Below are positions 1 through 10,829 of a stretch of DNA of 64,000 nt, in pieces; the first letter of the stretch is position 1, and every line of letters starts with the position of its first letter. The notes beneath the pieces are model-generated. The model had not been told where the DNA came from and did no database searches. It saw only the letters and a list, made by a program, of their open reading frames with translations. The translations under genes and the position numbers were made by a program. This DNA is from Okibacterium fritillariae (GTDB taxonomy: Bacteria; Actinomycetota; Actinomycetes; Actinomycetales; Microbacteriaceae). The stretch lies in NCBI RefSeq assembly GCF_900167575.1, contig NZ_FUZP01000003.1, forward strand, positions 1-64,000, in the 5' to 3' direction.

Positions 1-1847
<1,847 letters not shown>

Positions 1848-1897
1848 GGGGTTCCTTCTGAAGCTGAGCCCGCCCGAGGGACGGGAATGCGTGGACG

Positions 1898-1931
1898 ACT
1901 CTGACGTGCAATATATCAGAGTTCTGACTAG
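1898..1931 (-). promoter_or_regulatory. Candidate promoter with overlapping inverted repeats upstream of the Pro-Thr secreted protein
   Basis: On the minus strand a TATATT -10-like hexamer occupies 1915-1910. It lies inside the spacer of a perfect 7-base inverted repeat, ACTCTGA (1898-1904) and TCAGAGT (1916-1922). The second arm starts another palindrome, TCAGAGTTCTGA (1916-1927). This arrangement looks like an operator over the promoter. No regulator is identified. Confidence 0.4.
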
Positions 1932-1984
1932 CTCAGTGAGGAGTGGTGTCCGAACCGCGTCGCCGGGATTCGGCCGCCGCATGC

Positions 1985-2018
1985 AAAAAGCCCCTGACTC
2001 TCGGAAGAGTCAGGGGCT
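1985..2018 (-). terminator. Rho-independent terminator of tRNA-Ser
   Basis: A perfect 13-base-pair stem, AGCCCCTGACTCT (1989-2001) with AGAGTCAGGGGCT (2006-2018), closes a 4-base loop. On the minus strand it is followed by TTTTT, directly downstream of the tRNA-Ser gene. This is one of the few terminators here with a real U-tract. Confidence 0.9.
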
Positions 2019-2020
2019 CG

Positions 2021-2110
2021 TGGCGGTGGCGGTGGGATTTGAACCCACGGAACGCTTTCACGTTCACACGCTTTCGAGGCGTGCTCCTTAGGCCGCTCGG
2101 ACACGCCACC
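2021..2110 (-). tRNA. tRNA-Ser, anticodon CGA
   Basis: Read on the minus strand it starts GGTGGCGTGTCCGAGCGG and ends CGCCACCGCCA, with the CCA encoded. The acceptor stem GGTGGCG/CGCCACC is perfect. The anticodon loop is CTCGAAA, giving CGA, which reads UCG. A long variable arm (GAACGTGAAAGCGTTC) is present, as expected for a class II tRNA-Ser. It is followed by a strong terminator. Confidence 0.97.
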
Positions 2111-2192
2111 GAGAAAGAGTGTAGTTGACCGAGGCGGTCGAGCGCGAATCGAGGTGGCTGGGCGACATCCGCCCGTTGTCGGTGGTGCCGGT

Positions 2193-2198
2193 TAGGCT
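2193..2198 (+). promoter_or_regulatory. Candidate leaderless -10 element of radA
   Basis: TAGGCT ends six bases before the radA ATG, the spacing expected if transcription starts at the A of the start codon. No Shine-Dalgarno sequence precedes the gene. Leaderless mRNAs with TAnnnT -10 boxes are common in actinobacteria. This is inference from spacing. Confidence 0.45.
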
Positions 2199-2204
2199 CC
2201 TCGT

Positions 2205-3560
2205 ATGGCCAAACCCAGCTCCCAATTCACCTGCACCGAGTGCGGCTGGAAGACGATCAAGTGGGTCGGCCGGTGCGGCCAATGTCAGGCCTGGGGCACC
2301 GTGGTCGAGAGCACCAACGACATCGGCCAGCTCGCCCGGCTGGCGCCCGTGCGGGTCAGCGACGCCCGCAGCGCGCGGCCCATCACCGATCTACCCGAGA
2401 CCGAGTTTCTGCGCTGGGCGAGTGGCATCGGCGAGTTCGACCGCGTTCTGGGCGGCGGCATCGTTCCCGGCGCGGCCATTCTGCTGTCGGGAGAGCCGGG
2501 CGTGGGCAAGTCGACGCTGCTGCTCGAGGTCGCCGCGCGGGCGGCCCAAGGCGCACGCGTGCTCTACGTGAGCGCCGAAGAGTCGGTGGGCCAGGTGCGA
2601 TTGCGCGCCAGCCGCACCGGGGCGCTCACCCCCAACCTGTTCCTGGCCGCCGAAACCGACCTGGCCACCATCCTCGGGCAGGTAGATGCGGTCGAGCCCA
2701 GCCTGCTCATCGTCGATTCCGTGCAGACCGTGTCGTCGTCGATGAGCGACGGTCTGGCCGGCCAGCCGGCGCAGGTGCGCGAAGTGGCGGCCACACTCAT
2801 CCGCGTGGCGAAAGAGCGCAACCTGCCCGTTCTCATCGTCGGGCACGTGACGAAAGACGGCACCGTGGCCGGCCCGCGCCTGCTCGAACACCTGGTCGAT
2901 GTGGTGTGCCATTTCGAGGGCGACCGCCAGACCTCGCTGCGCTTCGTGCGCGCGCTCAAGAACCGCTTCGGCCCCACCGACGAGGTCGGATGCTTCGAGA
3001 TGACGGGCGACGGCATCGAAGAGGTCCCCGACCCCAGCAGCCTGTTCCTCAGCCGGGGGCTCGCCGTGTCGGGCACGGCCGTGGCCATCGCGCTCGAGGG
3101 CAAGCGGCCTCTTCCCGTTGAGGTTCAGGCGCTCGTGGCCCCGAGCTCCACGCCCAACCCGCGTCGCGTCACCAACGGGGTAGATGGCTCGCGACTCGCC
3201 ATGCTGCTGGCCGTGCTCGAACGGCGAGCCGGTGTGAAGCTGGCCGACAAAGACGTCTATGTGTCGACGGTCGGCGGGGTGCGCCTGGCCGAGCCGGGGG
3301 CCGACCTCGCGATCGCCATCGCGGTGGCCTCGGCCGTGAAGGACCTCGCCATCCCCCACGATGTCGCCACATTCGGCGAGATCAGCCTCGCGGGCGAGGT
3401 GCGGCCGGTCAACGGGGCGCGGCAAAGGCGGTCAGAGGCGCAGCGACTCGGTTACAAGACCATCATCGACGCCGAGGCATCCACGCTGCGCGAGGCCCTG
3501 AGGTTGGCCCAGAGCGCCGCATCCACACCCCGCGAGCGAGAGCTCGACGCGGCGTTCTAG
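2205..3560 (+). CDS. radA: DNA repair protein RadA (Sms)
   Basis: RadA is a RecA-like ATPase that helps branch migration and processing of recombination intermediates. The 451-residue length is normal. It has a four-cysteine zinc finger (C10, C13, C24, C27), Walker A GEPGVGKST at 96-104, the family-specific KNRFG motif at about 252, and a C-terminal Lon-protease-like domain (STVGGVRLAEPGADLAIA) without protease activity in this family. It is preceded by a leaderless-type promoter and is the first gene on the plus strand after tRNA-Ser. Nothing about it is odd. Confidence 0.97.
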   Translation: MAKPSSQFTCTECGWKTIKWVGRCGQCQAWGTVVESTNDIGQLARLAPVRVSDARSARPITDLPETEFLRWASGIGEFDRVLGGGIVPGAAILLSGEPGVGKSTLLLEVAARAAQGARVLYVSAEESVGQVRLRASRTGALTPNLFLAAETDLATILGQVDAVEPSLLIVDSVQTVSSSMSDGLAGQPAQVREVAATLIRVAKERNLPVLIVGHVTKDGTVAGPRLLEHLVDVVCHFEGDRQTSLRFVRALKNRFGPTDEVGCFEMTGDGIEEVPDPSSLFLSRGLAVSGTAVAIALEGKRPLPVEVQALVAPSSTPNPRRVTNGVDGSRLAMLLAVLERRAGVKLADKDVYVSTVGGVRLAEPGADLAIAIAVASAVKDLAIPHDVATFGEISLAGEVRPVNGARQRRSEAQRLGYKTIIDAEASTLREALRLAQSAASTPRERELDAAF

Positions 3561-3642
3561 GGGCGCCACAGGCGGTGCTGAAGGCGGCACGGCTCTCCTG
3601 GGTCGAGGCACCCCGGCGCAGAACGTGCCGACAGCGCTCATG

Positions 3643-3676
3643 GCGCCGACGTGCTGACCGCGCCGACGTGCTGACC
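3643..3676. repeat. Tandem 17-base duplication downstream of radA
   Basis: GCGCCGACGTGCTGACC occurs twice head to tail (3643-3659 and 3660-3676) in the short gap between the convergent radA and SseB-like genes. It has no hairpin of its own. Confidence 0.8.
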
Positions 3677-3684
3677 ACTCTGGG

Positions 3685-4116
3685 CTAAGGCGCGACGACG
3701 CCCGGATCGATCGGCGGCGAACCGCCGTCGAGATCGAGCACGCGCAACAATTCGGCAGGATCAGCCTGCATCGGGTGCGGTCCCGCGATGTCGAAGAAGA
3801 CCGTCTCGATCTCGTCCCCGTGCACGCGCAGGAACTCGTGCAGCCACGCGCCGTCCTGCGCCGCGACGAATGGCGGCAGCGCCTCGGGCTTATTCTTCGC
3901 GTCAGAGAAGACCAGCAGCGCGAGACGCCCATCCTCGGGGCGGCGATACATCCACACCTCGCCGGGGGCCGTGGGCTTGTCACGGGGGGCCGGCTTCGCG
4001 AGCGGGACCACCAGGCGGTCGTTGCGCAGCGCCAGCGCCACCTGAGCCATGTCCTGCTTCTCGAGCGCCTCGGCGAGCAAATCGGAACGGAACGACACGG
4101 AAGGTTTCTTGGCCAT
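3685..4116 (-). CDS. SseB-like domain protein
   Basis: A 143-residue protein starting MAKKPSVSFRSDLLAEAL. The ATG at 4116 was chosen because the frame further upstream (to 4872) has no family-like sequence and crosses another gene. The central part, with VWMYRRPEDGRLALLVFSD and a later FFDIAGPHPMQADPAELLRV, resembles the N-terminal domain of SseB-type proteins. In actinobacteria these are small soluble proteins of unknown role. There is no signal peptide or membrane segment. Convergent with radA. The family call rests on pattern resemblance only. Confidence 0.75.
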   Translation of the reverse strand: MAKKPSVSFRSDLLAEALEKQDMAQVALALRNDRLVVPLAKPAPRDKPTAPGEVWMYRRPEDGRLALLVFSDAKNKPEALPPFVAAQDGAWLHEFLRVHGDEIETVFFDIAGPHPMQADPAELLRVLDLDGGSPPIDPGVVAP

Positions 4117-4290
4117 GACAGCATTCTGCCAAAGAGCGGCGGCCACGACATCCGACCTCGCTGAGGGCTGAATCGAGGTCGCGCTGCCGCGCACCCGACG
4201 AACCGCCAGTGCACACCAGGAGCACATACCGGTCTCGGCATGAATCGGCAACGCCTTTTCATCGAGAACGCGGACGAACACACTAGGAGA

Positions 4291-4638
4291 ATGCAAGAAA
4301 TCACTTACGCGTCCAAGACCTTCGTCACCACGGACGCCATCTCCGATGCCCTGCTCGACCTCGTCACGTCGATCGGTCGGGCGTCCCACTCGGAGGCAGT
4401 GAATGTGCCCGCCTACACCGAAACCGGCACGCGCGTCGAGGCGAAGATGACGCTCGATGCATCGAGCGAATTGGTCGCGATTCCGGTCGACCTCGACATC
4501 GACGACGACTCGGCCAATGACGAGGCCGTCGAGGCAGCGCTGCGCGACATCCGCGGCCGCATCAGCAACTGGTCGACCACGGCGGTGCCCGTCAAGCCGG
4601 AAGAGGCTCTGCCCGTTCAGTTCTCCGACGAGTTCTAG
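4291..4638 (+). CDS. Conserved hypothetical protein (about 115 residues)
   Basis: Soluble acidic protein, MQEITYASKTFVTTDAIS at the start and ending VKPEEALPVQFSDEF. An upstream in-frame ATG at 4240 would add 17 residues. I preferred 4291 because the added part contains the consecutive rare codons AGG-AGA and looks non-coding, although AGGAGA directly abuts the ATG and cannot serve as a normal ribosome site. The middle (ETGTRVEAKMTLDASSELVAIPVDLDI) suggests a small beta-rich fold. No family recognised. It is divergent from the SseB-like gene. Confidence 0.65.
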   Translation: MQEITYASKTFVTTDAISDALLDLVTSIGRASHSEAVNVPAYTETGTRVEAKMTLDASSELVAIPVDLDIDDDSANDEAVEAALRDIRGRISNWSTTAVPVKPEEALPVQFSDEF

Positions 4639-4749
4639 GGCCCCGAGTCGTCCGGTCCCCTCGGAGCGCAGACGGCTTCCGGGCTCGGCTTTCAGGCATG
4701 AGCTCTCAGGCTTCAGGCCTGGGATCGCCTGCCGCTCGGAATGCGCCGC

Positions 4750-4805
4750 CCGCTGCTCGCCTACCGCACGCCGCACGCCGCACGCCGTACGCCGTACGCC
4801 GCGGG
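4750..4805. repeat. Short CGCACGC/CGTACGC direct repeats in an intergenic gap
   Basis: Between the hypothetical gene ending at 4638 and the convergent gene ending at 4879 is a 240-base gap. It contains a run of 7-8 base direct repeats of the form CGCACGC and CGTACGC. I see no gene, clear terminator or RNA in the gap. Confidence 0.6.
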
Positions 4806-4878
4806 TTGATCGTCTGTTGTGCGCCGCACGATGTCGGCAGAATGCCTGCCGCACGCTCTGGCTGCTCTCCACGAGCCG

Positions 4879-5565
4879 CTAGTTCAGGATGAACTGCTTA
4901 GACGTGGTGCTCTCGACACCGGCGACCGACGTCTTCAGATGGTAGGACGCTCCCCCGGCGGGTGCCTGGTCGCGTTCGCCGTCGCACGATTCTGCCGATG
5001 ACCGCGTGCGGTCCCAGGAGATGGGCGTGCTCGACGTGACCGTCTTACCTGGCTCGAGGTCCACCTCGGCGTCGGCCGGATCCTTCTGGCAGTCCGTCGA
5101 CGTCCAGTACTGGTCACTGCCGCTCGTGATCGTGAAGACCTGCTGCGACGTGCCCACGTTCAGGCGGCACGGCTGCGTTCCCGTGTTCGTGACGGAGAGC
5201 GAGAGCTGCGGGTTCACTCCGGCGGCGTAGGTGGATGCATCCGTGAGCGCTTCGACCTTCACGGCGGATGGCTTGCACGTGCCGTCGTCGTTCACGCCCG
5301 TCTCTGCGGGGGTCGGCGTCGGGGTCGCCGCGGCGTCGGTGCCCGAGTCGGCGGCGCCGGCTGCAGGAGCGCTGGGGGACGGCGTTGACGTCACGGCGGT
5401 GACGTCGGTCGAGCGGCCCGAACTCGAGCCGGGCTTCCAGATCACGAGGGCGATGATGCCGATGATCGCGAGCACTCCGAGCAGGACGAACAGGCGACGA
5501 CGACGGTAGACGGATGCCGGCAGCCGGTCGTTCGTGGCCCCGCCGGGGTGCTCGGAGGAAGTCAT
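4879..5565 (-). CDS. Membrane-anchored extracytoplasmic protein, DUF4232-like
   Basis: 228 residues from the ATG at 5565. A short basic cytoplasmic start (residues 1-25, ending VYRRRR) is followed by one membrane helix (LFVLLGVLAIIGIIALVIW), a Ser/Thr/Ala/Pro-rich linker, and an outside domain of about 130 residues with paired cysteines (CKPSAV, QPCRLNV, TDCQKD, ESCDGE). The pattern of a CxP start, TNTGTQPCRLNV, SG-DQYW and a C-terminal beta strand resembles the DUF4232-type surface domain. Function unknown. A longer start at 5610 is possible but lacks support. Confidence 0.7.
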   Translation of the reverse strand: MTSSEHPGGATNDRLPASVYRRRRLFVLLGVLAIIGIIALVIWKPGSSSGRSTDVTAVTSTPSPSAPAAGAADSGTDAAATPTPTPAETGVNDDGTCKPSAVKVEALTDASTYAAGVNPQLSLSVTNTGTQPCRLNVGTSQQVFTITSGSDQYWTSTDCQKDPADAEVDLEPGKTVTSSTPISWDRTRSSAESCDGERDQAPAGGASYHLKTSVAGVESTTSKQFILN

Positions 5566-5610
5566 ACTCGCATCGTAACGAGGCGCATCGGCTGCCCCGG
5601 AACACGACAT

Positions 5611-5639
5611 CGGAGGGTCGTCAGATCGACGGCCCTCCG
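5611..5639. terminator. Hairpin between the DUF4232-like gene and the large nucleotidase
   Basis: CGGAGGGTCGTC (5611-5622) pairs with GACGGCCCTCCG (5628-5639), a 12-base-pair stem with one G-T pair. There is no U-tract. It lies downstream of the minus-strand nucleotidase gene and is a candidate actinobacterial-type terminator. Confidence 0.45.
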
Positions 5640-5659
5640 ATGTGTGTGTTCAGTTATGA

Positions 5660-5677
5660 CGGCGGGAAACCCCGCCG
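5660..5677 (-). terminator. Short GC hairpin just after the nucleotidase stop
   Basis: CGGCGGG-AAAC-CCCGCCG forms a perfect 7-base-pair stem starting 18 bases past the stop codon of the large nuclease/nucleotidase gene. It has no U-tract. Together with the 5611-5639 hairpin it may form a tandem terminator. Confidence 0.45.
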
Positions 5678-5694
5678 GGTGTTACGACGTCGCG

Positions 5695-8600
5695 TCAGCC
5701 GTTCTGGCGGCTGCGTCGCACGCGCGCCGCGGCGAAGACTCCGCCACCGGCCAGCAGCAGGAGCAGACCGGCCAGCAGGCCCTGGCTCAGCTCGCCACCG
5801 GTGTTGCTGAGCGAACCGGTGCCGGCACCCGTTCCGCCGACGCCCGTTCCCGAGCCGGTTCCCGTGCCGTTACCGGCGCCCGTTCCCGGGTCTGCGCCGG
5901 GATCGGTGCCGGGGGTCGGAGCCAGCACGGTCACATCGGTCCAGCCGATGACCGCGCCGGAGGCATCCTGCACGGCGATGCGGTGCGCACCGGGCTCGGT
6001 GCCAGCCGGAACCGTGACCGTGACGTTGCCGTCGGCGTCGACCTGCGTCCAGCCGTCGCTGATCAGCACGGGCTCGGAGTACAGCCAAACCGAGACCCAC
6101 TTGCCGATCCAGTCGCTGCCGACGTTGATGACGATCGTCTTGCCGGCCAGGAACTCCTTCACGGTGGTGATGAGGTCCTTGAGCGCGTCGATCAGAGCGT
6201 CGACACCGGCGGGAACAGGCGGCGTGGTCGGCTCGCCCGGAACGGTCGCGCCGGTGACCTGGAGGGGCACCCGCACGACGGTCTTGCTCTCGGCAGCGGT
6301 CAGCGTGACCGTCTGGGCTCCGGACGCAGTGGCCGGCACCGTGAAGGTGACGGTTGCCGCACCGGCGGTGACCGGGACGGTTGCCACGGCGGTGTCGCCA
6401 ACCGTGACGGCCAGTTCGGTGTTGACCGGGGCGCCGAGCGACGTCAGGTCGAGCTTCGAGACCTCGAAGGTCACGGTGGAGCCCGGCTCGACGGCCGCGG
6501 TGGGAACACCCGTGACGGCGACCGCGCGGCGGTCGAACGACGGGGACGCACCCTTGTTGGCGCTCAGGTAGCTGATCCACGCGTCGCGGTCGACGAGACC
6601 CGAGTCGCGCGTGTTGGTGCCGTTGCCGAACTCACGGAAGTTGTCGCCACCCTGCAGCAGGAAGCTGAAGGAGCCGATCCGGTAGCTCTTGGCGGGGTCG
6701 ATTGCCGCGCCGTTCACCGAGATGCTCGTGACCCGGTCACCCGCGGCGCGCGAGGCGTCGTAGGTGTAGGTCACGTTCTTCGACAGGCCGAGGTTGAGGA
6801 ACGGCCGGCTCGGCACGGTGCCGTCGGCGTTCGTCTGCCACTGCTGCTCGAGCACGGTCTTGAACTGCGCGCCCGTGAGCGACGTGGTCCAGAGGTTGTT
6901 CACGAACGGCAGCACGGCGTTGGCCTCGGCGTAGGTGATGATGCCGTCGGTGCCGTAGATCAGGTCGGCGCGCAGGCCGCCCGGGTTGACGATGCCGATC
7001 TCGGCGCCACCGCGTTCGGCGGAGGACAGCGACGACACGAGCGAGTCGGCGACGAAGTTGCCGAGGGCGGACTCCGAGGCGCGGTCGTCGGTCTTGCCAC
7101 CCGCGAAGGCGCGGGTGATGTCGGCCGTAATCGAACCGATGGGCTGTTCGCCGACCTCCTTGGCGGACGCGAGGGCCGCGTCGACGATCTTCTTGACCTC
7201 GGCCACGCGCGGGTAGGCGGCGACGAGGGCGGCGTCAGAGGTGGTCACGCGGGCGATGTTCTTTGCCGTGTGCGCGGTCACTTCACCGGTCGCCTTGACG
7301 ACGTCGAGCGTGATCTGGCCGATGTTCTCGCCGTAGTTGCCGGTCTGAACGATGGCGCGGGTCTTGCCGGGCTTGCCGGGGATGGCCGCGTCCCACACGT
7401 ACTGCTTGTGCGTGTGGCCCGTGAAGATGGCGTCGACCTCGGGGCTCGTCTTCGTGACGATGTCGGCGAAGGCGCCGCCTGCGGCGACTTCCTGCTCGAG
7501 CGTGGCCTTCTCGGGCGTGCCGGCTCCGGCACCCTCGTGGTACTCGGCGACGATGACATCCGCTTCGCCGTTGGCGGCGTTGCCGTCGCTCAGCTGGGCG
7601 GCGACACGGTTGACGGCCTCGATGGGGTCACCGAAGGTGAGGTCGGCGATACCACCGGGCGAGACGAGCGTTGCGGTCTCTTCGGTGACGACACCGATGA
7701 CACCGACCTTCACGCCGTCGACGTCGATGACCGTGTATTCGTCGAGCGCCGGGGTGGTGGTGCCCTTCTTGTAGACGTTGGCGCCGAGGTAGGGCCAGGA
7801 GGCGTTCTTGCCGCCGTCGATCACGCGGTCGGTGAGGTCGGCGAAGCCGCCGTCGAACTCGTGGTTGCCGACGGCCGAGGCGGCGAGGCCCAGGGCGTTC
7901 AGCACGTCGATGGTGGGCTGGTCTTTGTCGACCGCCGAGGCGAACAGCGAGGCGCCGATGTTGTCACCGGCCGAGAGGAACAGCGAGCGGCTGTCGCCGA
8001 AACCGAACTTGGCACCCTCGACGGTTCCGGCGAACTTGACGGTGTTCTCGTCGATGCGTCCGTGGAAGTCGTTGATGTTCAGCAGGTTGATGCTCGTCGT
8101 GGCCGACGTTCCCGTGTTGATACCGACGACGACCGGGTCGTGGTCGCTCGAGCGGAACGGCGAGGCGTCGTACAGGTTCTTCGCGTTGTAGTTGAAACGC
8201 GAGTACTCGAGGGCGACCGATTCGACGGAGTTGATGTTCCAGACATCCGCACCCGTCACGGTCTGGTCGGCCTCGGGCGAGGCGAACACGTGGTCGAGCG
8301 AGCCGACGGCACCGCCGTAGGCGTAAGTGTATTCGCCCGTCTTGGCCTCCTGGCTGATGTAGCCGGCCTTCTTGATGACGTCGATCGGGTCTTCGGCCGC
8401 GTAGGCGTTGAAGTCGCCGACGAGGAAGACCTTCTTGGTGCCGGCCTGCGTCTTCATCTTCTCGGCGAAGGCGACGAGGTCGGTGGCCTGGCGGGTGCGG
8501 TCGCCCGTGAAGGCGCCCTGACCCTTGTCGGCGTTGTCACCGGTGGCCGCATCGGAGGAGCTCTTCGACTTGAAGTGGTTGGCGATGACGACGAAGGTGC

Positions 8601-10710
8601 TGGATGCCGGGTCACCGACAGGCTTGAAGGCCTGGGCGTTGGGCTGGCGAGCGTTCGAGAAGTTGGCCGAATCGGTCAGGATGGTCGACTCGCCGACCGT
8701 CTCGATGACGGCCTTCTTGTAGATGAAGGCCGTGCGGATGACGTCTTCCTTGGCGGGGAGCTTGGCGGGCGACGGGACGAACGCCCAGACATCCGAGCCG
8801 GCTGCCTTGTTGAGCGCCGCCACGAGAACGCCGAGCGCCTCGTCACGGGGCTTGCCGGCGGCGGCCGCGGAGTTCTCGATCTCTTCGAGCGAGATCACGT
8901 CGGCGCCGAGGCCGTTGATGGCCGCGACGATCTTGGCCTGCTGGCGCTCGAGGTTGGCGTCGTTGGCCGCCCCGCGCACGTTGCAGCCGCCGTTGACGGT
9001 GACGGGCTTGTCGGCGCGGTCCTTGTAGAAGGTGCAGCCGGCGACCTCGTCACCCGTGGTCGAGAAGTAGTTCAGCACGTTGAACGTGCCGAGGCGCACG
9101 TTGCCACCGACGTTGCGGGGGGCGGCCTCGCGCGTGTTGGCGAACGTGACGGGCTGGACGGTCGCCGCGTTGGCGTCGGTCAGCTGCGACGTGGGCTGGA
9201 ACTTCCACGAGCTGTTGCGGTAGTCGAGGATGACGGGCTTCGTGAACGTCACGGCCGCACCGACGCGCACCGGGTTGGTGGTCGACAGGTAGGGCAGCGG
9301 GATGCTCTCGCCGATCTGCGGCTGGTCGTCGCGCGGCAGGAAGTTGATCGTGGACGCGTCGTCGAGCTTGACGAGGCCGGCCTTGGTGCGGGCCACCTCG
9401 GCGTCGTAGGCGGCCGAACCCGGCTTGCCGAGCACCGTCGGGTTGATCGCGGGCGTCGTGCCGACCATCAGGCCGATCTCGGCGTACTGGTTGGCGGCGT
9501 AGTTGTCGGTGACCGTGTAGGCACCCTGCGGCTTGATGATCATGCCCTCGAGCACCTCGCGCTGGGCGTCGGTGGCGGGGTAGGCGACCTCGGCGGGTGT
9601 CGGGGCGACGACACCGGCCTTGTCGAGCTGCTTCAGGTCGGATGCCGCGGCAACCGTGACCTGCGTCAGGCCGAAGTACTCGGAGACGGCGCCCGTGACC
9701 TCGACGTAGTCACCGATGGTGACGGAGGCGACGGTCGACGGCGAGTAGACGAACAGGCCCTCGGAGGCGAGGTGCTTCGTCAGGTCGAGCTTGCCGCCCG
9801 TGGCGGGCGTCTGGATGTAGTAGCCGCTGAAGCCGCCGTCGGAGTAAGCGGCCGTGACGACACCGCGCGCCGCGACGCGCTTGCCCACGAGGGGGCTGGC
9901 GTCGGTGGTGCCCTGGATGTCCCTGATCGCCGTGAGCTCGGCGGGTGTGCCGGGAGCCGGGGTCTCGGTGGGGGCCGGGGTGGGCGTGCCCGTGGGCGCG
10001 ACCGTCGGCGTGGGAGTGGGTGCCGGGTCGGTCGGCGTCGGTGCCGCGGTCTCGCCGGCGGCGTTCGTCGGCGTGATGGTGGCCGAGAGGGTGAAGTCGG
10101 CGGCGTTGTCGTCGCTATCGGCGAAGCCCGTGCGGTTGAGGGACTTGACGTCGGTGTTGCTGGCGGGCGCCGTGGCGACGGCCTTCTCGAACGTCTGCGA
10201 CGCGCCGTAGCCGAGCACGTCGGCGAAGAGCGGGTTGGCCGAGGTGTCGCCGGCGGGGGCCGTTGCGGGGGTGGTGCTCTTGACGAGGGCGAGCGTGCCG
10301 GTGGTGCCGCTCGGGGCGATGGTGCCCACGACATCCGGGGTGGGGAGCGCCGCGCCGACGGGGGCCGTCGTGCTGTTGCTGTTGCCCGAGACGAGGAAGT
10401 AGCCCTTGGGGGCGATCGAGCCCGTGAGGGGCGTCACGCCGCCGAAGCTGTCGGCCTCGGTGCCGGTGGCCTTGCGGTATTGGAGCGACCAGCCGCTGAT
10501 GTCGATGGGGGCGTCGGTCGGGTTGTAGAGCTCGACGAACTTGTTGGTGAACGCGGCGCCGCGGCTTCCACCGCTGAGATAAGCCTCGTTGATCACCACC
10601 CCCGTTCCGTCTGGGGCGGCCTGCGCCGGAAGCACCGACAGTGGTGCGGCGGCGAGGCCGATGAGGGTCGCGAACGCGAGGAGTCTTCCTCGGCGTTGGG
10701 GCTCGGACAT
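5695..10710 (-). CDS. Secreted multidomain nuclease (ExeM/NucH type) fused to a 5'-nucleotidase, wall-anchored
   Basis: 1671 residues from the ATG at 10710, with AGGGAGA just upstream. In order: signal peptide (about 1-31, ending PAQA); lamin-tail domain (VVINEAYLSGG, FVELYNPTD); Thr/Pro linker; ExeM-like beta domain; endonuclease/exonuclease/phosphatase domain (VRLGTFNVLNYF, VISLEEIENS, DFNAYAAEDP, SSDHDPVVV); calcineurin-like 5'-nucleotidase (LLNINDFHGR, SAGDNIG, AVGNHEFDGGF, FTGHTH) with its C-terminal domain (VNPGGLRADL); Ig-like repeats; then LSNTGG, a hydrophobic helix and RVRRSRQ, a sorting-signal layout with LSNTG in place of LPxTG. It probably degrades outside DNA and strips phosphate from nucleotides. 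Two enzymes in one chain is the striking point. Confidence 0.93.
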   Translation of the reverse strand: MSEPQRRGRLLAFATLIGLAAAPLSVLPAQAAPDGTGVVINEAYLSGGSRGAAFTNKFVELYNPTDAPIDISGWSLQYRKATGTEADSFGGVTPLTGSIAPKGYFLVSGNSNSTTAPVGAALPTPDVVGTIAPSGTTGTLALVKSTTPATAPAGDTSANPLFADVLGYGASQTFEKAVATAPASNTDVKSLNRTGFADSDDNAADFTLSATITPTNAAGETAAPTPTDPAPTPTPTVAPTGTPTPAPTETPAPGTPAELTAIRDIQGTTDASPLVGKRVAARGVVTAAYSDGGFSGYYIQTPATGGKLDLTKHLASEGLFVYSPSTVASVTIGDYVEVTGAVSEYFGLTQVTVAAASDLKQLDKAGVVAPTPAEVAYPATDAQREVLEGMIIKPQGAYTVTDNYAANQYAEIGLMVGTTPAINPTVLGKPGSAAYDAEVARTKAGLVKLDDASTINFLPRDDQPQIGESIPLPYLSTTNPVRVGAAVTFTKPVILDYRNSSWKFQPTSQLTDANAATVQPVTFANTREAAPRNVGGNVRLGTFNVLNYFSTTGDEVAGCTFYKDRADKPVTVNGGCNVRGAANDANLERQQAKIVAAINGLGADVISLEEIENSAAAAGKPRDEALGVLVAALNKAAGSDVWAFVPSPAKLPAKEDVIRTAFIYKKAVIETVGESTILTDSANFSNARQPNAQAFKPVGDPASSTFVVIANHFKSKSSSDAATGDNADKGQGAFTGDRTRQATDLVAFAEKMKTQAGTKKVFLVGDFNAYAAEDPIDVIKKAGYISQEAKTGEYTYAYGGAVGSLDHVFASPEADQTVTGADVWNINSVESVALEYSRFNYNAKNLYDASPFRSSDHDPVVVGINTGTSATTSINLLNINDFHGRIDENTVKFAGTVEGAKFGFGDSRSLFLSAGDNIGASLFASAVDKDQPTIDVLNALGLAASAVGNHEFDGGFADLTDRVIDGGKNASWPYLGANVYKKGTTTPALDEYTVIDVDGVKVGVIGVVTEETATLVSPGGIADLTFGDPIEAVNRVAAQLSDGNAANGEADVIVAEYHEGAGAGTPEKATLEQEVAAGGAFADIVTKTSPEVDAIFTGHTHKQYVWDAAIPGKPGKTRAIVQTGNYGENIGQITLDVVKATGEVTAHTAKNIARVTTSDAALVAAYPRVAEVKKIVDAALASAKEVGEQPIGSITADITRAFAGGKTDDRASESALGNFVADSLVSSLSSAERGGAEIGIVNPGGLRADLIYGTDGIITYAEANAVLPFVNNLWTTSLTGAQFKTVLEQQWQTNADGTVPSRPFLNLGLSKNVTYTYDASRAAGDRVTSISVNGAAIDPAKSYRIGSFSFLLQGGDNFREFGNGTNTRDSGLVDRDAWISYLSANKGASPSFDRRAVAVTGVPTAAVEPGSTVTFEVSKLDLTSLGAPVNTELAVTVGDTAVATVPVTAGAATVTFTVPATASGAQTVTLTAAESKTVVRVPLQVTGATVPGEPTTPPVPAGVDALIDALKDLITTVKEFLAGKTIVINVGSDWIGKWVSVWLYSEPVLISDGWTQVDADGNVTVTVPAGTEPGAHRIAVQDASGAVIGWTDVTVLAPTPGTDPGADPGTGAGNGTGTGSGTGVGGTGAGTGSLSNTGGELSQGLLAGLLLLLAGGGVFAAARVRRSRQNG

Positions 10711-10829
10711 GGGTCTCCCTGGGGATGATGCGACGGGTGAGCACGCGAGTCGAGGGTGCGCGCCATCGCGCACCCAACTCGGGCGGCGACCTAGTCAGGC
10801 TAGGAAGCCGCCATAACCGCTCTGCGTCT

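Noticed and set aside
3685-4872. A longer start for the SseB-like gene at 4872
   Set aside because: The extension crosses a divergent gene and shows no family-like sequence; the ATG at 4116 gives the normal start.
5548-10728. A 1726-codon open frame on the plus strand, rich in Arg, Gly, Asp and Val
   Set aside because: It is the antisense mirror of the nuclease/nucleotidase gene in high-GC DNA. The minus-strand product has clear domains and a signal peptide; the plus-strand one has none.
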